Positions 1 to 11,219 of a stretch of 64,000 nt of DNA are shown here, piece by piece. The position numbers and the translations under genes were made by a program. The stretch comes from Pyrrhoderma lamaoense (lineage: Eukaryota; Basidiomycota; Agaricomycetes; Hymenochaetales; Hymenochaetaceae): the NCBI GenBank assembly GCA_002794735.1, contig NBAZ01000005.1, positions 496,001-560,000 on the forward strand, in the 5' to 3' direction. A model generated the notes under the pieces. It saw only the letters and a list, made by a program, of their open reading frames with translations. It did not search any database and was not told where the DNA came from. Numbering within the stretch: the first letter of the stretch is position 1; each line of letters begins with the position of its first letter.

Positions 1-83
1 GCAAAATTAGTCTGCTAGTCTATACGGGTGAAGAACCTGTCCCGTCGTGGTATGGCAATAACGAAGGTATGGGTAAATTCTGA
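1..83 (+). CDS. Possible last codons of an upstream gene (partial)
   Basis: From base 3 an open frame of 26 codons runs to a TGA at 81-83. The peptide, including EEPVPSWYGNNEGMGKF, has a coding-like composition. I cannot name it, and a frame this short could be chance. It would be the 3' end of a gene entering from the left edge. Confidence 0.2.
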   Translation, partial: KISLLVYTGEEPVPSWYGNNEGMGKF

Positions 84-1716
84 TCATATCTACAAAGAAA
101 CGTATCTGATCTACCACAACATGGATAGACAAGTTTTGCAAAGCTTGTACGATAACAGCTGATCTTTCTAATCTATGCTGCGATGAGAACCTTCATACCT
201 TTGGGTTTATGAAGTGGTGGAATTTTGATATTTATGTTGAAATTAGTTTTGGAGGGACAGAGTTGGAAGCAAGAATTAAATGGTTTGAGAAGGTGTGAAT
301 TCTAAATGCGTCTACAATAAAAAATGGTTTTACTGATGATCGCTCTCAGGGTGAAGCAAAATAGTAAGTTAAACATTCGTTATCTTAGCTTTATGTACTC
401 ATCAGATCAAGTGGACCTGCAACAATTTTCCATGAGGAGTGAATATCCTGTTTATTTCTCCCTCTTGACCTTGAAATACAGTTTTATTCAAGTTGTTTCT
501 TTTGATTTCGAGGTATACTAATGCGTCGTGCATAGTGTTGTATGTAATTATACATGGAGTATTGCTATATGAGAGAATTACTTATATATATGATAAAATC
601 GACATTGTTCATGTCACTTAAGTCTGAAAATAAAGAGATACCCGTCTCTATATTTGTCGCGTACGTACGTACGTATGATAATATTAAATTCAAAGCACAA
701 GTATCGACTCGGCACCACGATTTGCCGCCAGGACGCGATGCTTCCGGCAGTGAAGAGGCCTACTTAGAGCTTGATTTACGACATCTACGTGGGTTTCCTA
801 CCTTTTGACTTTCGACTCTTGACACTGTAGCCTAGAGTAGATCTTGTGAGCCACACAGGTACCTAGAATATGACTTGCAGTAGTATTTATAACACCTTGG
901 TTCTGTTTCCTATATCAGGTCACTATTCGTACGCGTGTAACTAGTTTCACAAGAGAGCTAGACATCTACCAAGTGGACGCTTGCTCCGTATGACAATGAT
1001 AGGAAAACTCGTGCATTACACTGCAGACGCAGTACTTCTTTCCACCGTGCTTGCTGGAGTTCGTAGGTCTAGTGGATTCACGTATGATTCATTTTCTATG
1101 TTTCTTCATGTCTACCACTGACGTCTTTTTCATTGATACATGTCATTAATAACTTCGACAACTTGTTTACATCCTCTTTTATCATAAAGGCCCGATTCGT
1201 CAGCTATATCAGATCCTACAATGCGTTCTCTTGCGGACCGTTTCCTCAGCGTTGGCGAAACTATCTTTGACACAATCCAAGGAACTGCTGTAAACAGTAG
1301 CTACTTCAAACGCGAACCAAGAGATAGAAGATAGAACTCGTATATTTCATACACCATACACAGGCATTTCTAATACAACTTGTTTATGGCTGTAAAACTT
1401 TAACGAGGCTAACAGGGGTTTTGGTTTGTCGGCGGAACCAGTAGTGTATTTATAAATATTCTCCTAGTGTATTTTATCATTATCAACATCTTTATCTATC
1501 TGACCCTCTATATGTCTTCACAAGCTGGAAACAAGGCGGACTCTTAGAAAGGACATTCATGTTGGATAGATAGATACTACTTGCTAACCTAGTCAAGGCT
1601 CTGAGTGACGTCTAAGTAGAGTATTACATAAGCCAACTGAGTAACTCGACGTACCTGTGCACCTTATTGTGGCAATTGCAACACTCTTAAGCTCATCTGA
1701 AGATTTCAGCTCAACG
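84..1716. other. Gene-poor stretch upstream of the Serinc gene
   Basis: I see no recognisable gene. Short open frames at 324-521 and 554-808 lack family motifs and introns. A small GTAC tandem run lies at 661-676. The stretch presumably holds the promoter and 5' UTR of the Serinc gene that starts at 1717. Confidence 0.4.
661..676. repeat. GTAC microsatellite
   Basis: Four tandem copies of the self-complementary unit GTAC, the last imperfect. It is short, lies in non-coding DNA and has no visible function. Confidence 0.6.
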
Positions 1717-3624
1717 ATGGGTGCCCTCCTGTCGATTCCGCTGGCTGGTGGGCTGACGACTATTGGGTCTTCATGCCTTGCTGGTCTAGCATTCTGCTTT
1801 ACATCGACTGCAGGTGGGTTCGGGAGTACTAGTGTTTTGCAGCACCTAACATCTAGCTTAGCATCAATGTTCTGCAAGTCTTGTAACTGCAATTCGTCTA
1901 TCGCAACGCGTATTGGCTTTGCAGTAATGACTTCCATTCCAATGTGTACTATCCTCTCTAATTGAATGAGTTTTAGTTTATCTTCCTCTTCAATTCCATG
2001 CTTGCGTGGGCCATGCGCACTCGTTTTGCCATAAACCTTATTGAGAAGTGGAGTTACGACTATATTAAGATGGACTGCGAGGACGGGAAATGCTATGGGG
2101 TCTTGGCTGTATGTCCATGTGTCAATCAATACCATAAGGCAAATGACTTACTGTTTCTGTAGGTTCATCGTATCTGTTTTGCACTCTCATTGTTCCATGT
2201 ATTACTTGGAGCGTCTCTTATTGGAGTTAAGGATACTCGAGATAAGAGGTCTGCTATCCAAAATGGGTGAGTCCTTCTTCGAAAATATGAACACAATTCT
2301 GATCCTATTTCTTAGATGGTGGGGCCCCAAGGTCTTGCTTTGGTTAATTTTGGTTGTTGTTTCATTCTTCATACCCAATGGCTTCTTCATGGTTTGGGGA
2401 AACTATATATCTCTTATCGGAGCTACACTCTTTATCCTGCTTGGACTTGTTTTACTCGTCGATTTTGCTCACTCATGGTCCGAAACCTGCCTTGAAAATT
2501 GGGAGAATTCCCTTAACTCAAATCTCTGGCAATGGATATTAATAGGCTCCACCGGAGGGATGTACATAGCAACAATTGCTTTAACGGGGGTTCTCTATGC
2601 CTTCTTTGCTGGCTCCACATGCACACTGAATCGTTTCTTTATTACATTCAATCTTATTCTATGTGCTATAATCACAATTCTTTGCATCCATCCAGCCATT
2701 CAAGAATCAAATCCGAGATCAGGTCTTGCTCAAAGCAGTATTGTTGCTGTTTATTGCACATATCTCATTATGTCCGCGGTTGGAAATCATACGCACGCAG
2801 AGTGCAACCCTTTGCATAATGGTACAGTAAGCGGCACGAGGACGACAACTGTTGTACTCGGTGCCGTATTCACATTTATCGCCATTGCATACTCTACTAG
2901 TCGCGCTGCGACTCAGAGTCGTGCTCTCGTTGGGAAGAACAAGAAGGGTGCGGGCCCAGTTTCTCTGCCATAGATGATAGTTCGCTAGGAGACCATAATC
3001 TTGTGACCGCACAACCTAGTAGGACAGAAAATCCCCGGTATCAAGCATTACTTGCTGCAGTAGAAGCTGGTGCAATTCCTGCTTCTGCACTGAACGAGGA
3101 TGATGATGATGATTTAGATGACGATGAAATCGTTGGTGACGATCGGGACGACGAGAAATCAGGCACACGGTATAACGTGAGTAAAAAAAAACCTGAATGT
3201 ACTCTGCCCTTTAGCCCTGGACTGAATTTAATAATTTCTAGTATGCCTGGTTTCATTTTATCTTTGCTATTGGTGCTATGTATGTAGCTATGCTGTTAAC
3301 AGACTGGTATGCGAAAAAAAAATTTCAACTCCAAAAACGTTTGCTTACACATTCCTATAGGAATGTTGTAAAGACCACACCTATCGATGGACCTTCAAGT
3401 CCAGATGAGGATGTTTACATTGGCCGCTCAGAGGTAGCTATGTGGATGCGTGTGGTGTCTAGCTGGGTTTGTATGCTCCTGTACATTTGGAGTCTGATCG
3501 CTCCCGTCCTTCTACCTGATCGGTAAGTCTAATCATCTCCATCACTTATGTTTGTTGTTGGTTTGTTTTGCTTTCAGTAACGAGGTCTAATTTCTTGGTT
3601 TATTTTAGGTTTGGAGATCTCTAA
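1717..3624 (+). CDS. TMS1: Serinc / Tms1 family multipass membrane protein
   Basis: Eukaryotic serine-incorporator family, a multi-helix protein of endomembranes and vacuole. The start MGALLSIPLAGG, the Cys-rich SCNCNSS motif, the WWGPKVLLW segment and the final GDL stop fit the family. Exons: 1717-1923, 1977-2108, 2163-2266, 2316 to about 3176, 3242-3306, 3361-3522 and 3609-3624, joined by GT-AG introns of about 49-86 bases with matching phases. Late in the fourth exon the frame breaks near 2952 and resumes at about 2974 with DDSSLGDHN and the conserved PRYQALLAAVEAG. One extra G in the GGG at 2952-2954 restores it. A weak 53-base intron, 2921-2973, would also keep phase but would remove conserved residues. 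An acidic Asp-rich stretch precedes the last helices. The 180-codon minus-strand frame over exons 1-2 is a shadow. Confidence 0.93.
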
Positions 3625-3931
3625 CTAACAATGAAAGTTGTTTGATGGACCGGATCTTATTTTGCAAGTTACAACTGTTTTTCCTTGTATAATATAATTT
3701 ACATGTCTATTTTATGCTTTGCATGGCACATACTATAATTATTCAATACACATGTATTATCTATATAAAGCATAGCTTCTGCAAAAGAAATACAGGTGGC
3801 GTCAAGTCATTCCTGGCTTCCCGTGCTTCTTAACTTCCGAATGGTACAGCTAACGAACAAAGGAGGGGCAATTGTATACAAAGTCGGAGAACAATACGTC
3901 CGCAAAACGGAATCATTCAGCAATGACACCA
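3625..3931. other. Convergent 3' intergenic region
   Basis: About 300 AT-rich bases between the stop of the Serinc gene and the stop of the minus-strand RAD51D-like gene. It presumably holds both 3' UTRs. I see no further gene. Confidence 0.5.
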
Positions 3932-5608
3932 TTATCTTCCAGGGTAAATGCCCACTTTGTAAAACTAAGCTATATTCCAGGATGGGCAAGAGTGAAACGA
4001 AATAACCACCGTCAGTTGGACGTAAGACACGAGGATGTCTTAAGATAGTAAAGAGTATATGCACTAACCGGATTTCGACTCCGCAAAATCTCCACGGTGT
4101 ATAAGTTGTTTAAACTTCCACGGTTATTCCCTGTGACTGCGTGAAACGTATAGTATGTCAGAAACGTATCAGTAAAATAACATCACCCACACCTTCTTCA
4201 TATTCCTCGTTAGCTAAATGAGAAGCAGCGGTACGAGCTCTACTCAACCAAAGAGTCGTGTCGGCAAGAAAGGTCATCGTCGACCCAAGAGCCGGTCTAG
4301 GCACATGGATGTTATTTGATCTCGTACTGTAAGTACCGGAAGATATAGGGTTTCCTGGTCTATGATCATAAGTAGTATAGTTTGCTTTACTATTTGAATT
4401 GGAGCTATTCAAAACCTGAAATTGGCATTAACGGAGGCATGAAGCCTGGGTTGGCCTTTGCAAAATTCATATCGAAAGCAAGCATACCAAAGCAAAGATA
4501 TTAAATGTCTCTGTGATATCTCGTAAATCTCGCATAAGCACCGTTAACATCGCATGACCTAAGATTCTCGTGAGCAAAATGTTTGGAAAGAAAAATCAAT
4601 TCCTCAGCCTACCCTCGGAAGATCCATTGGTTAGAATGTGTGAGAAGAGGGTAGTCAGTTGGTCAATTACAATGAGACGGACTGGATATGTCTGTGAATT
4701 GCATGCTGCATCTGGCCCGTTTACTGGAATGTAGCTCAGATTTGACTAAAAGCAACGGGTTATCAGGACAATTTCGCAATACAGTTTATCCTGTAAGTCA
4801 GGCGGAGCACCAGCAAACTCAAACGCCACATACACATACCTTGACTAGAGATCGGATCGTACCGAGAACATTGGTGACGGACTCGACGGTGAAAGCAAGG
4901 GAGACATGAAGTCGATTTAATGCAGAAGATGTGGAGCTCTGAGTTGAAAAAAAAGGCGGCGGTGCTTGCTGAGAAGACGTATGTATCTTATAAAACGAAG
5001 TTTACTTACGGAATTTGCAGCTGTTACGTTATGCGAGTCTATTGTCTGTGGAAAGGAAGATACTATCTGAGCGGCTCTATCCACAGAGAAGTCTCCAGTT
5101 GTGTCTATCCAATGTACGATAGCATCGGGTTTTGACGCAAGACACTCCGCAACAACATTCAGTGCAAAAGTCTTTCGATCAGAGAAATCATTAGTTGCAT
5201 GGATAACATCCTTGAGCATTCATCTTATGCACCAGAAAATTGGGGATATACACTTTTCGCCGACCCTCCTTCTCCGGAAATTTCAATTATACCATGCGCT
5301 GATAATGATAAGAAAGTGCTGATCTTATTCCTTTTCGTCATGAACGGACTTTCCAAGACTAGCTTTGCTGATCTTGCGTTTTCTACGAGTTCATTCCCAT
5401 TACTCCCGCTCACCGACACTGCATCAAGTACGTAGTCCCTAATTTTTTCCAACTCCGAAAATGTAATAGAGCCTGTGGGTAAGCGCTGATATAGTTCTTG
5501 CAAATTTTCTGAAGAAATGAGGAGTTCTTCATCAGATCTGATATTGGATCTTTCAAAAGCCTCCAGCACAGTCTCAGGTTGTCCAAAAAGGAGTGTACGT
5601 AGGCGCAT
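3932..5608 (-). CDS. RAD51D: RAD51D-like RecA-family recombination protein
   Basis: A RAD51 paralogue of the RAD51D type, acting in homologous recombination as an accessory ATPase. The N-terminus starts MRLRTLLFGQPETVLEAFER and resembles the helical N-domain of RAD51D. Next come EISGEGGSAKT (Walker A, completed across an intron), ALNVVAECL, the WIDTTGDFS strand, RLHVSLAF, the Walker B strand VRLIVIDQLTTLFSH, the conserved RPALG turn with FLADTTLWLSR, and a terminal VEILRSRNP-FYKVGIYPGR. Acceptor and donor sites agree in phase through the introns I traced. The residue before the P-loop Lys is Ala instead of the usual Gly. The start at 5608 is the first Met of the conserved N-domain. Converges with the Serinc gene. 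Assignment to the D subgroup is inferred from the overall pattern. Confidence 0.82.
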
Positions 5609-6193
5609 ATTACTATTTTAGGTAAAGAACTTTGTGGTAAAAAATTGAGATGAATGGTTGTAGTTTCGAACTTTCTATTGTTTAAGGGTTTCAGTTTGAC
5701 AGGTGTTACGTGTTGTTTGCACATGTTTGTAGTCACGAAGGTGTTACGATGTGAAGTCAAGGAATAAGGGATATCGAACTTATTGTTGACGTTACTATAT
5801 CTTAACTGAATAAAGCTGACTATACGACGTTATGCATAGTACTAATACTCACTCTTCAGTCAAGTCCAACAAACTTCTATTCATAGATTAATTGCTTGGA
5901 AACCTTCTTACAGTTCACAAATTTGATATTTGATATCACTATTAGGCTCAGATTTCCCTTCTAACATTACGTGAAAGTCTATTATTTTCCTTATAATATC
6001 CTCGCGTACCTATATTAGTTGTAAAATAGAATAGATGCCTGTTTAGTTGTAATTGCCCTACACTCCTCTACAGTTTCTATCTTTTTTTACAGCCCGGACA
6101 CAAGCGGCTACCGTTATGCAGGTACTTTCGACAGTCTGTGGTCTCCTCACACGTAACAACAATTTTTTAGTGAAAATTATAACCACTCCAACT
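5609..6193. other. Intergenic region 5' of the RAD51D-like gene
   Basis: About 585 AT-rich bases between the RAD51D-like start and the aldo-keto reductase stop, both on the minus strand. Open frames here are shadows or lack motifs. It presumably holds the RAD51D-like promoter. Confidence 0.45.
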
Positions 6194-7543
6194 TCACGGG
6201 CATTCGCTCGGATCCCAGTCAGTTACGAGATCTACCGGATGAAGAATACAAAATGGTTAAGAAGGCCTGAGTAATGATGTATAGTAATTGCCAGACACGC
6301 ACGTTCGTCAAGGCCATCTAATTCCTGCAGGTCGTCTGGAGCTAGTTCAAAGTCGAAGATAAGACTATTACTCAATATGCGATCCTTTGAAGCAGACTTG
6401 GGGAGGGGATGAAGCCCTGTTACAGTAAAACATCAGATATTTCTCGAGGAAGATCATGAAAACTTTGTAAAGGGACGGACTTTCTGTATAGAGTATCTAA
6501 GGAGAACTTGAGCCGCGGTCTTTCTATAGTTTTGCGATAGTTTAAGAATTACTGGATGATCAAATCTAAATCCACGGACAAGCGGTCCCCATGCCTAAGT
6601 TAGTTTCAGTGTTCAGTAATGTCTATTTTCTTTTTTGTCTTTAAAATGATTCGGAAGTATACCTCAAGTGTAATGTTATGACTCTTACAGAAGTTAACTA
6701 GCGAGTCCCTTGTCATAAATGGATGCAAGTCAATCTTTTTTATAACTTGCTTCATGAGTAAAGAGAAGTCTAATAATTTTAGAGAATCATTCACCTGATT
6801 GATAGAAGGAATTTCAACTCCTGCATCTATCAGTTCTTGTATATGCCTCTCCCCAAAATTGCTCACTCCAACGCTTCTCAATTTTCCTTCGTTCCTCGCA
6901 TCTAAGGCGGCTTTATAACATTCTAGACGTTTCTTGGGACCTCCGTGAGGGCCATGTATAAGGTACAAGTCGATGTAGCCTAGTCCACATTCATCAAGCG
7001 ATTTTTGAATTGCAATTTGCGTTTGGGAATAACTGATATTGTCTCTAAGTTTAGTTGTGTAGAATATATCAGAGCGCGACACCTCAGGGTGCTGGGAGAG
7101 AAAGTCTTTTATTGCCTTTCCAACTTCTCTTTCGTTTTCGTACCATGCGGCAGAATCCTAAATAAGGTTAGGGATGAGCCTTGTTACAAGAAGTGAATGC
7201 GTACAATGTGTCTATAGCCGGCCTAGAGGGGCAAAGTCAAACTATCAGTAAAAATTTATTATATCCATAAACATCAGGTACACCTCTAACGCCCACAAAG
7301 TTGTATTGTATGCTTCGTGACCCTCAAGCTCATATGTACCTATATGTGGTCAGAAATCACGTACTTGGTATTGAAGTAGATCAGGATGGAGTTAAGATTC
7401 ACCAAATCCAAGGATAGGAATACGGACGCCATCCCGTAGCTATCACATGTGTATGTGAGCAGTTCATCTTCTGACTGCGACTAAAAGGCAAGTAGGATTG
7501 AGCTCACAGTTATGGTGGAGGTGATTGTAAGTTTTTGTGCCAT
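6194..7543 (-). CDS. Aldo-keto reductase
   Basis: NADPH-dependent carbonyl reductase of the AKR superfamily, cytosolic, substrate unknown. Spliced from about eight exons, starting MAQKLTITSTIT then LRDGVRIPILGFG. All four catalytic residues are visible: Asp in AGYRHIDSAAW, Tyr in WYENE, Lys in YTTKLRDN and His in YLIHGPHGG. The cofactor region includes PLPKSASKDRI, and the protein ends DEHLVTDWDPSECP at the stop 6194-6196. The last intron is needed to reach this family-typical ending; without it the frame would stop at 6232. No frame correction is required. Confidence 0.92.
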
Positions 7544-8028
7544 CTCAGTCTTTCGTGGTCGATGACTTTTATCAACTCCTGCTGCATGAATGCATATGCG
7601 TAACAATTGATTATCTTGCCGATCAGACGATAATTTTCACTTGGACCCACAGATACGTCATAGCTAATACTTTGAGTCCCACATGTAATTTACTATGTTG
7701 ATAAATGGTATACTGCCTTTATGACTGATAAAATAAAGGGGCACCTCCTGCCTTACGAAACAAGTACATATACACAAAAAATAGAGAATAATTCTTAAGT
7801 AGTAATTGTGTAACCTAGAAAGCATATTGTCAACAACTGATGAAGTGATGTCATTACAAAATGTGAGCCAAAGTGAGAGTAAGATGATAAATACGAAGAA
7901 AAACATGAAGACATGCAGGTGGTCAAAGTCCAAGATCATTTACAGATATGCAAAAAATAGTCTGATTCAATAAATATGACTGCCCAGAGAAAAAATTGTG
8001 TAGAAACAAACGGTTGAAAAGATTAAGG
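7544..8028. other. Intergenic region upstream of the aldo-keto reductase
   Basis: About 485 bases. A minus-strand open frame at 7664-7939 encodes a hydrophobic, Phe- and Leu-rich peptide with no family motif; I treat it as chance in AT-rich DNA. Confidence 0.4.
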
Positions 8029-9504
8029 TTATCGACGTCCTAATCGGACAAATTTATTGCCAACTTCTCGAAGAACGGACATGCCACGAGAGGATCTGAT
8101 TTTTGACGGAGTTAGAGGAAGCTCGAATCGCGTGATTGACGTTTTAGGTGTCTCTGGTACATCATCTGGGGCTTTCTCTAACATCGAAAGATCATAGTTT
8201 CTGGTGGAGGGAAGGCCATTAGGTCGTCGACGAAGTATTTTCCTTGGAGTGGAAGAATATGAAACTTCAATAAGGTCGGATTCAGATGTTGAATTTATTT
8301 CAAGAGACGAACGGAGTGTGGGTTCGGGTGCGGATGAAGATGGTCGTAAAGGTAATCGTAGGGTAAAGATAGACCTGCGTTTTCTGAAGGGCTTCTTCTC
8401 TGTTGATTTCACAGGAGAAAGTGATAGAGGAGTCGATACAGTTGACGAAAATGATTGTTCAAGGACAGGGGACAATGGAGCTGGTTCACGAAAAGTCAAT
8501 AATTCTGAAGATACCGTGTCCCGTATATTGAGAGAAAGAGAAGCGCTATTGGCATGTTCAAAATCATCTAACAAACTCTGCACATAGTCAGGGAGCGGGA
8601 CATTGATCAGATCGTCAGTGAAGTCAATTCTAGACTTGGGCTCCGTTTTTCTAATGATCGTGACATTTCCAAAGTCTGAGCCATTAGACCTAGATTTATT
8701 TGCTTCCTTGAAAAAAATCCGTTGAGGCTTAGTGGAAGTGCGAAGATTGCGGAGAGAAGATCTATGCTTTGGCCGTGGCTTTGTTGGTATTATGACTCTG
8801 GAAGAAAATGAATTTGAAAACTCGTCAATCGCTAGTACAGATGAATTATTGCTTCCGTTTGTGCTTAGAGGAGATTTGCTCGAGATCACCTCTTCTTCAG
8901 CACTACAAGTAGTAGCCTGTGCCCTCTTCGTTTGTAATCGACCCGTTTGCCTTTCATTTATTGAATTACGTTTGTGATTAACATCAGCTAACGAATGAAA
9001 GTAATTGCGACCACTGCTACGGGAGGACAATGAGGAGGGCATCGCAAAGAAACGAGCCTTCTGATTATTATCTACCCGTAGCGAATGAACTGACTGGGGG
9101 AGCGGATAGGTTAACAAGGGGTGTTTCGTGGCTGATTTCTGAAGAAATAGTAATAGATTTGTATCGGAACGGGATTCTTTCAAAGGGTACAAGTCATCAA
9201 TCTCCTGCATCGTAACCGCTTGTACGGGCATGGACTTCAGTCTTTCGATCTCTTTATTAATCAATTCCTTCTCCTTGATAGTCTCAGCAAGTCTGTGTTC
9301 GCCAAGAGAACGTGATTGTAAAAGACTTTCGCGAGTATGTTCCTCAGGTAGACCCACGTAGTCTGAGAGTTTCTGACGAACCTGAGATACAAATGCTCGA
9401 TCTTCTGTTTCCCGTCTTTCTAGCTCCTCTTGTATCCGTTTCAAGGCTGATAATTTGAGTTCGTGAACACTCCTCCCCCTTTCACACTGGATGATATCAT
9501 TCAT
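8029..9504 (-). CDS. Hypothetical Ser/Pro-rich protein with N-terminal coiled coil
   Basis: I do not recognise this 491-residue product. It begins with a charged helical stretch (about residues 10-100, rich in Glu, Arg, Lys and Leu, likely coiled coil). A long basic, Ser-rich, probably disordered region follows. It carries three full cyclin-dependent kinase consensus sites (SPVK, TPRK and TPSK) and several minimal SP/TP sites, and it ends in a basic tail, FVRLGRR. The frame stays open upstream of the Met at 9504 (RHRRELRYSREQNALMND), so the true start may lie in an earlier exon; an ATG at 9650 opens MFEANTRRH. The CDK sites suggest a cell-cycle phosphoprotein, for example at the spindle, septum or chromatin, but that is inference. 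No frameshift is evident. Confidence 0.75.
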   Translation of the reverse strand: MNDIIQCERGRSVHELKLSALKRIQEELERRETEDRAFVSQVRQKLSDYVGLPEEHTRESLLQSRSLGEHRLAETIKEKELINKEIERLKSMPVQAVTMQEIDDLYPLKESRSDTNLLLFLQKSATKHPLLTYPLPQSVHSLRVDNNQKARFFAMPSSLSSRSSGRNYFHSLADVNHKRNSINERQTGRLQTKRAQATTCSAEEEVISSKSPLSTNGSNNSSVLAIDEFSNSFSSRVIIPTKPRPKHRSSLRNLRTSTKPQRIFFKEANKSRSNGSDFGNVTIIRKTEPKSRIDFTDDLINVPLPDYVQSLLDDFEHANSASLSLNIRDTVSSELLTFREPAPLSPVLEQSFSSTVSTPLSLSPVKSTEKKPFRKRRSIFTLRLPLRPSSSAPEPTLRSSLEINSTSESDLIEVSYSSTPRKILRRRPNGLPSTRNYDLSMLEKAPDDVPETPKTSITRFELPLTPSKIRSSRGMSVLREVGNKFVRLGRR

Positions 9505-9650
9505 TAGGGCATTCTGCTCTCGTGAGTAACGGAGCTCCCTCCGATGGCGTAGAAGAGAAGAGGTATCTCTATATGGATTGGATTTGTTATTGCAGCTACA
9601 TTGAGAAGATAGGATAGACCTACGTGACGTCGAGTGTTAGCTTCGAACAT

Positions 9651-11219
9651 TCCCCTCTGTGTACGCCCTGGTGTATTTCAACCATATTTTTAGACTACTG
9701 TTAAGGACGATAGTTTCAGCTGGAAGCAAATGAGGCCGATGTTCCGAGAGCACGGCTCACAGATAGAGATAACATGTACGTTCGACACGGAATCCAAAGA
9801 CGTAAAGGGCCTCGTGCTTCTTACGGGAAGCTATACTTCGTGGAAAGATGCTGAGACTATGTGAGGCGTGAGTTTATAGATATTACGCTCTGTAAAAGAC
9901 CCCGGTTGGGGATAGGTCTAATACTTGTTTTAAGAGAAGGTTGGGCTTCAAGGAGAGGTGGAGACTAGTAGAGCGTGTAATAGGCGCGTACCACTCAACT
10001 CAACTTATTTCCACATTAGTATCAAGAATCTCACGCCTCTCTAGGGCTTCATGGCCTCACGATGTAACAAGCACCAGTCTCCACTTTAGAAATTGTATGT
10101 GTTAGATGCTGAGGGTCTGATAGTGCGCATAAAAATAAATGCGGTCCCTTTAATGTATCCAGTTGTCCTGATACAGCTCTCTGAGATTAACTTCTGGTCG
10201 GAACTCGTAATTTGTAAGGTATGTGTACATATACATCCACCTACTCTATATTTGCCGATTCCTCAGATTATTGACAGCAAGTTATTGACTGTAAATTGGG
10301 CAGGCATATACCAACTGACATCATGTTTCTGTAAACTATTTTCTAGATCAAGAATAGGGCTCATAAAGCTTCAGTTGTATTTCTTATGAGACATTCTCCG
10401 GTCGATTGTTTTTTTTAGCTGTTGGATCCTTACTTCCGTCAATAGTTCCAAAAAGGAAGCCTTGTTGATCGGGGGGAACTGGGATATTATGGCTTAAACG
10501 AGGGCACCATCGTGTCGGTTCGTTCTCTAACTAGACTCATCACCATATAGTCTGAAAGTGTATCCTTGTACAAGCAGCTTTAGGGAACAGTGGCCACTTA
10601 TACTTTCGAGGCCCATCTTGGGTAAATCTCCATCTTGGACTAGATCTCGGATAACTGACAGATCAAAAGGCATGGCTTAAAGATGAGAAACTCGAGGACT
10701 TCGTTAAGTGAACTAGTAATCCGAATGGTGATCACCTGTGTCCAGTGTCACGAAGCCGTGCTTGAAAGGATATGCTTCAATAATGCGGTGTTTCGCTAGT
10801 TCTGCGATGAGTGAATCTGTCGGAACTTCGCACAATGTATATGAGAGCTGACGTACTTGTTTTATAAGACTGGTCCCTTAACTTCCAAATACCGCCTGCG
10901 TGTCACTGAATCACTAACTTACACATGGGTAACCCACGTAGGACTAGGTTGTCTCATTTCAGGGCACCAACATTACGCCCTCCGGCAGCCTCCTCTTACA
11001 TCATGTTGTATAGCTTCGATATAATGGTTCTTCCTGTTTATCAAATCTACGCACGAATACTCGGGATTCAAACTCGTTCAGAATGCACCAGATATATCTT
11101 CCCCTTTCAACTAAGGATCAATAGGACTAATTGTTTCTGGATGAAGCCGCATCCTTATAAAAGGGCTATGTTTTCAACCTGTAGGATATTATCAAACCTC
11201 TTGCTACACGCTGTCTCTT
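9651..11219. other. Gene-poor intergenic region
   Basis: About 1.6 kb between the divergent hypothetical gene (minus) and F-box gene (plus). Open frames at 10093-10389 and 10925-11236 show no family motifs. It must include both promoters. I see no repeat or RNA gene. Confidence 0.4.

Noticed and set aside
1221..1334. Short plus-strand frame starting MRSLADRFLSVGETIFD
   Set aside because: Only 37 codons, with no in-phase neighbouring exon or motif; not enough to call a gene.
1593..2135. 180-codon minus-strand open frame
   Set aside because: It lies antisense to well-supported Serinc exons and crosses their introns; a shadow frame.
8204..8587. 127-codon plus-strand frame
   Set aside because: Antisense to the 491-codon minus-strand gene, with no family motif.
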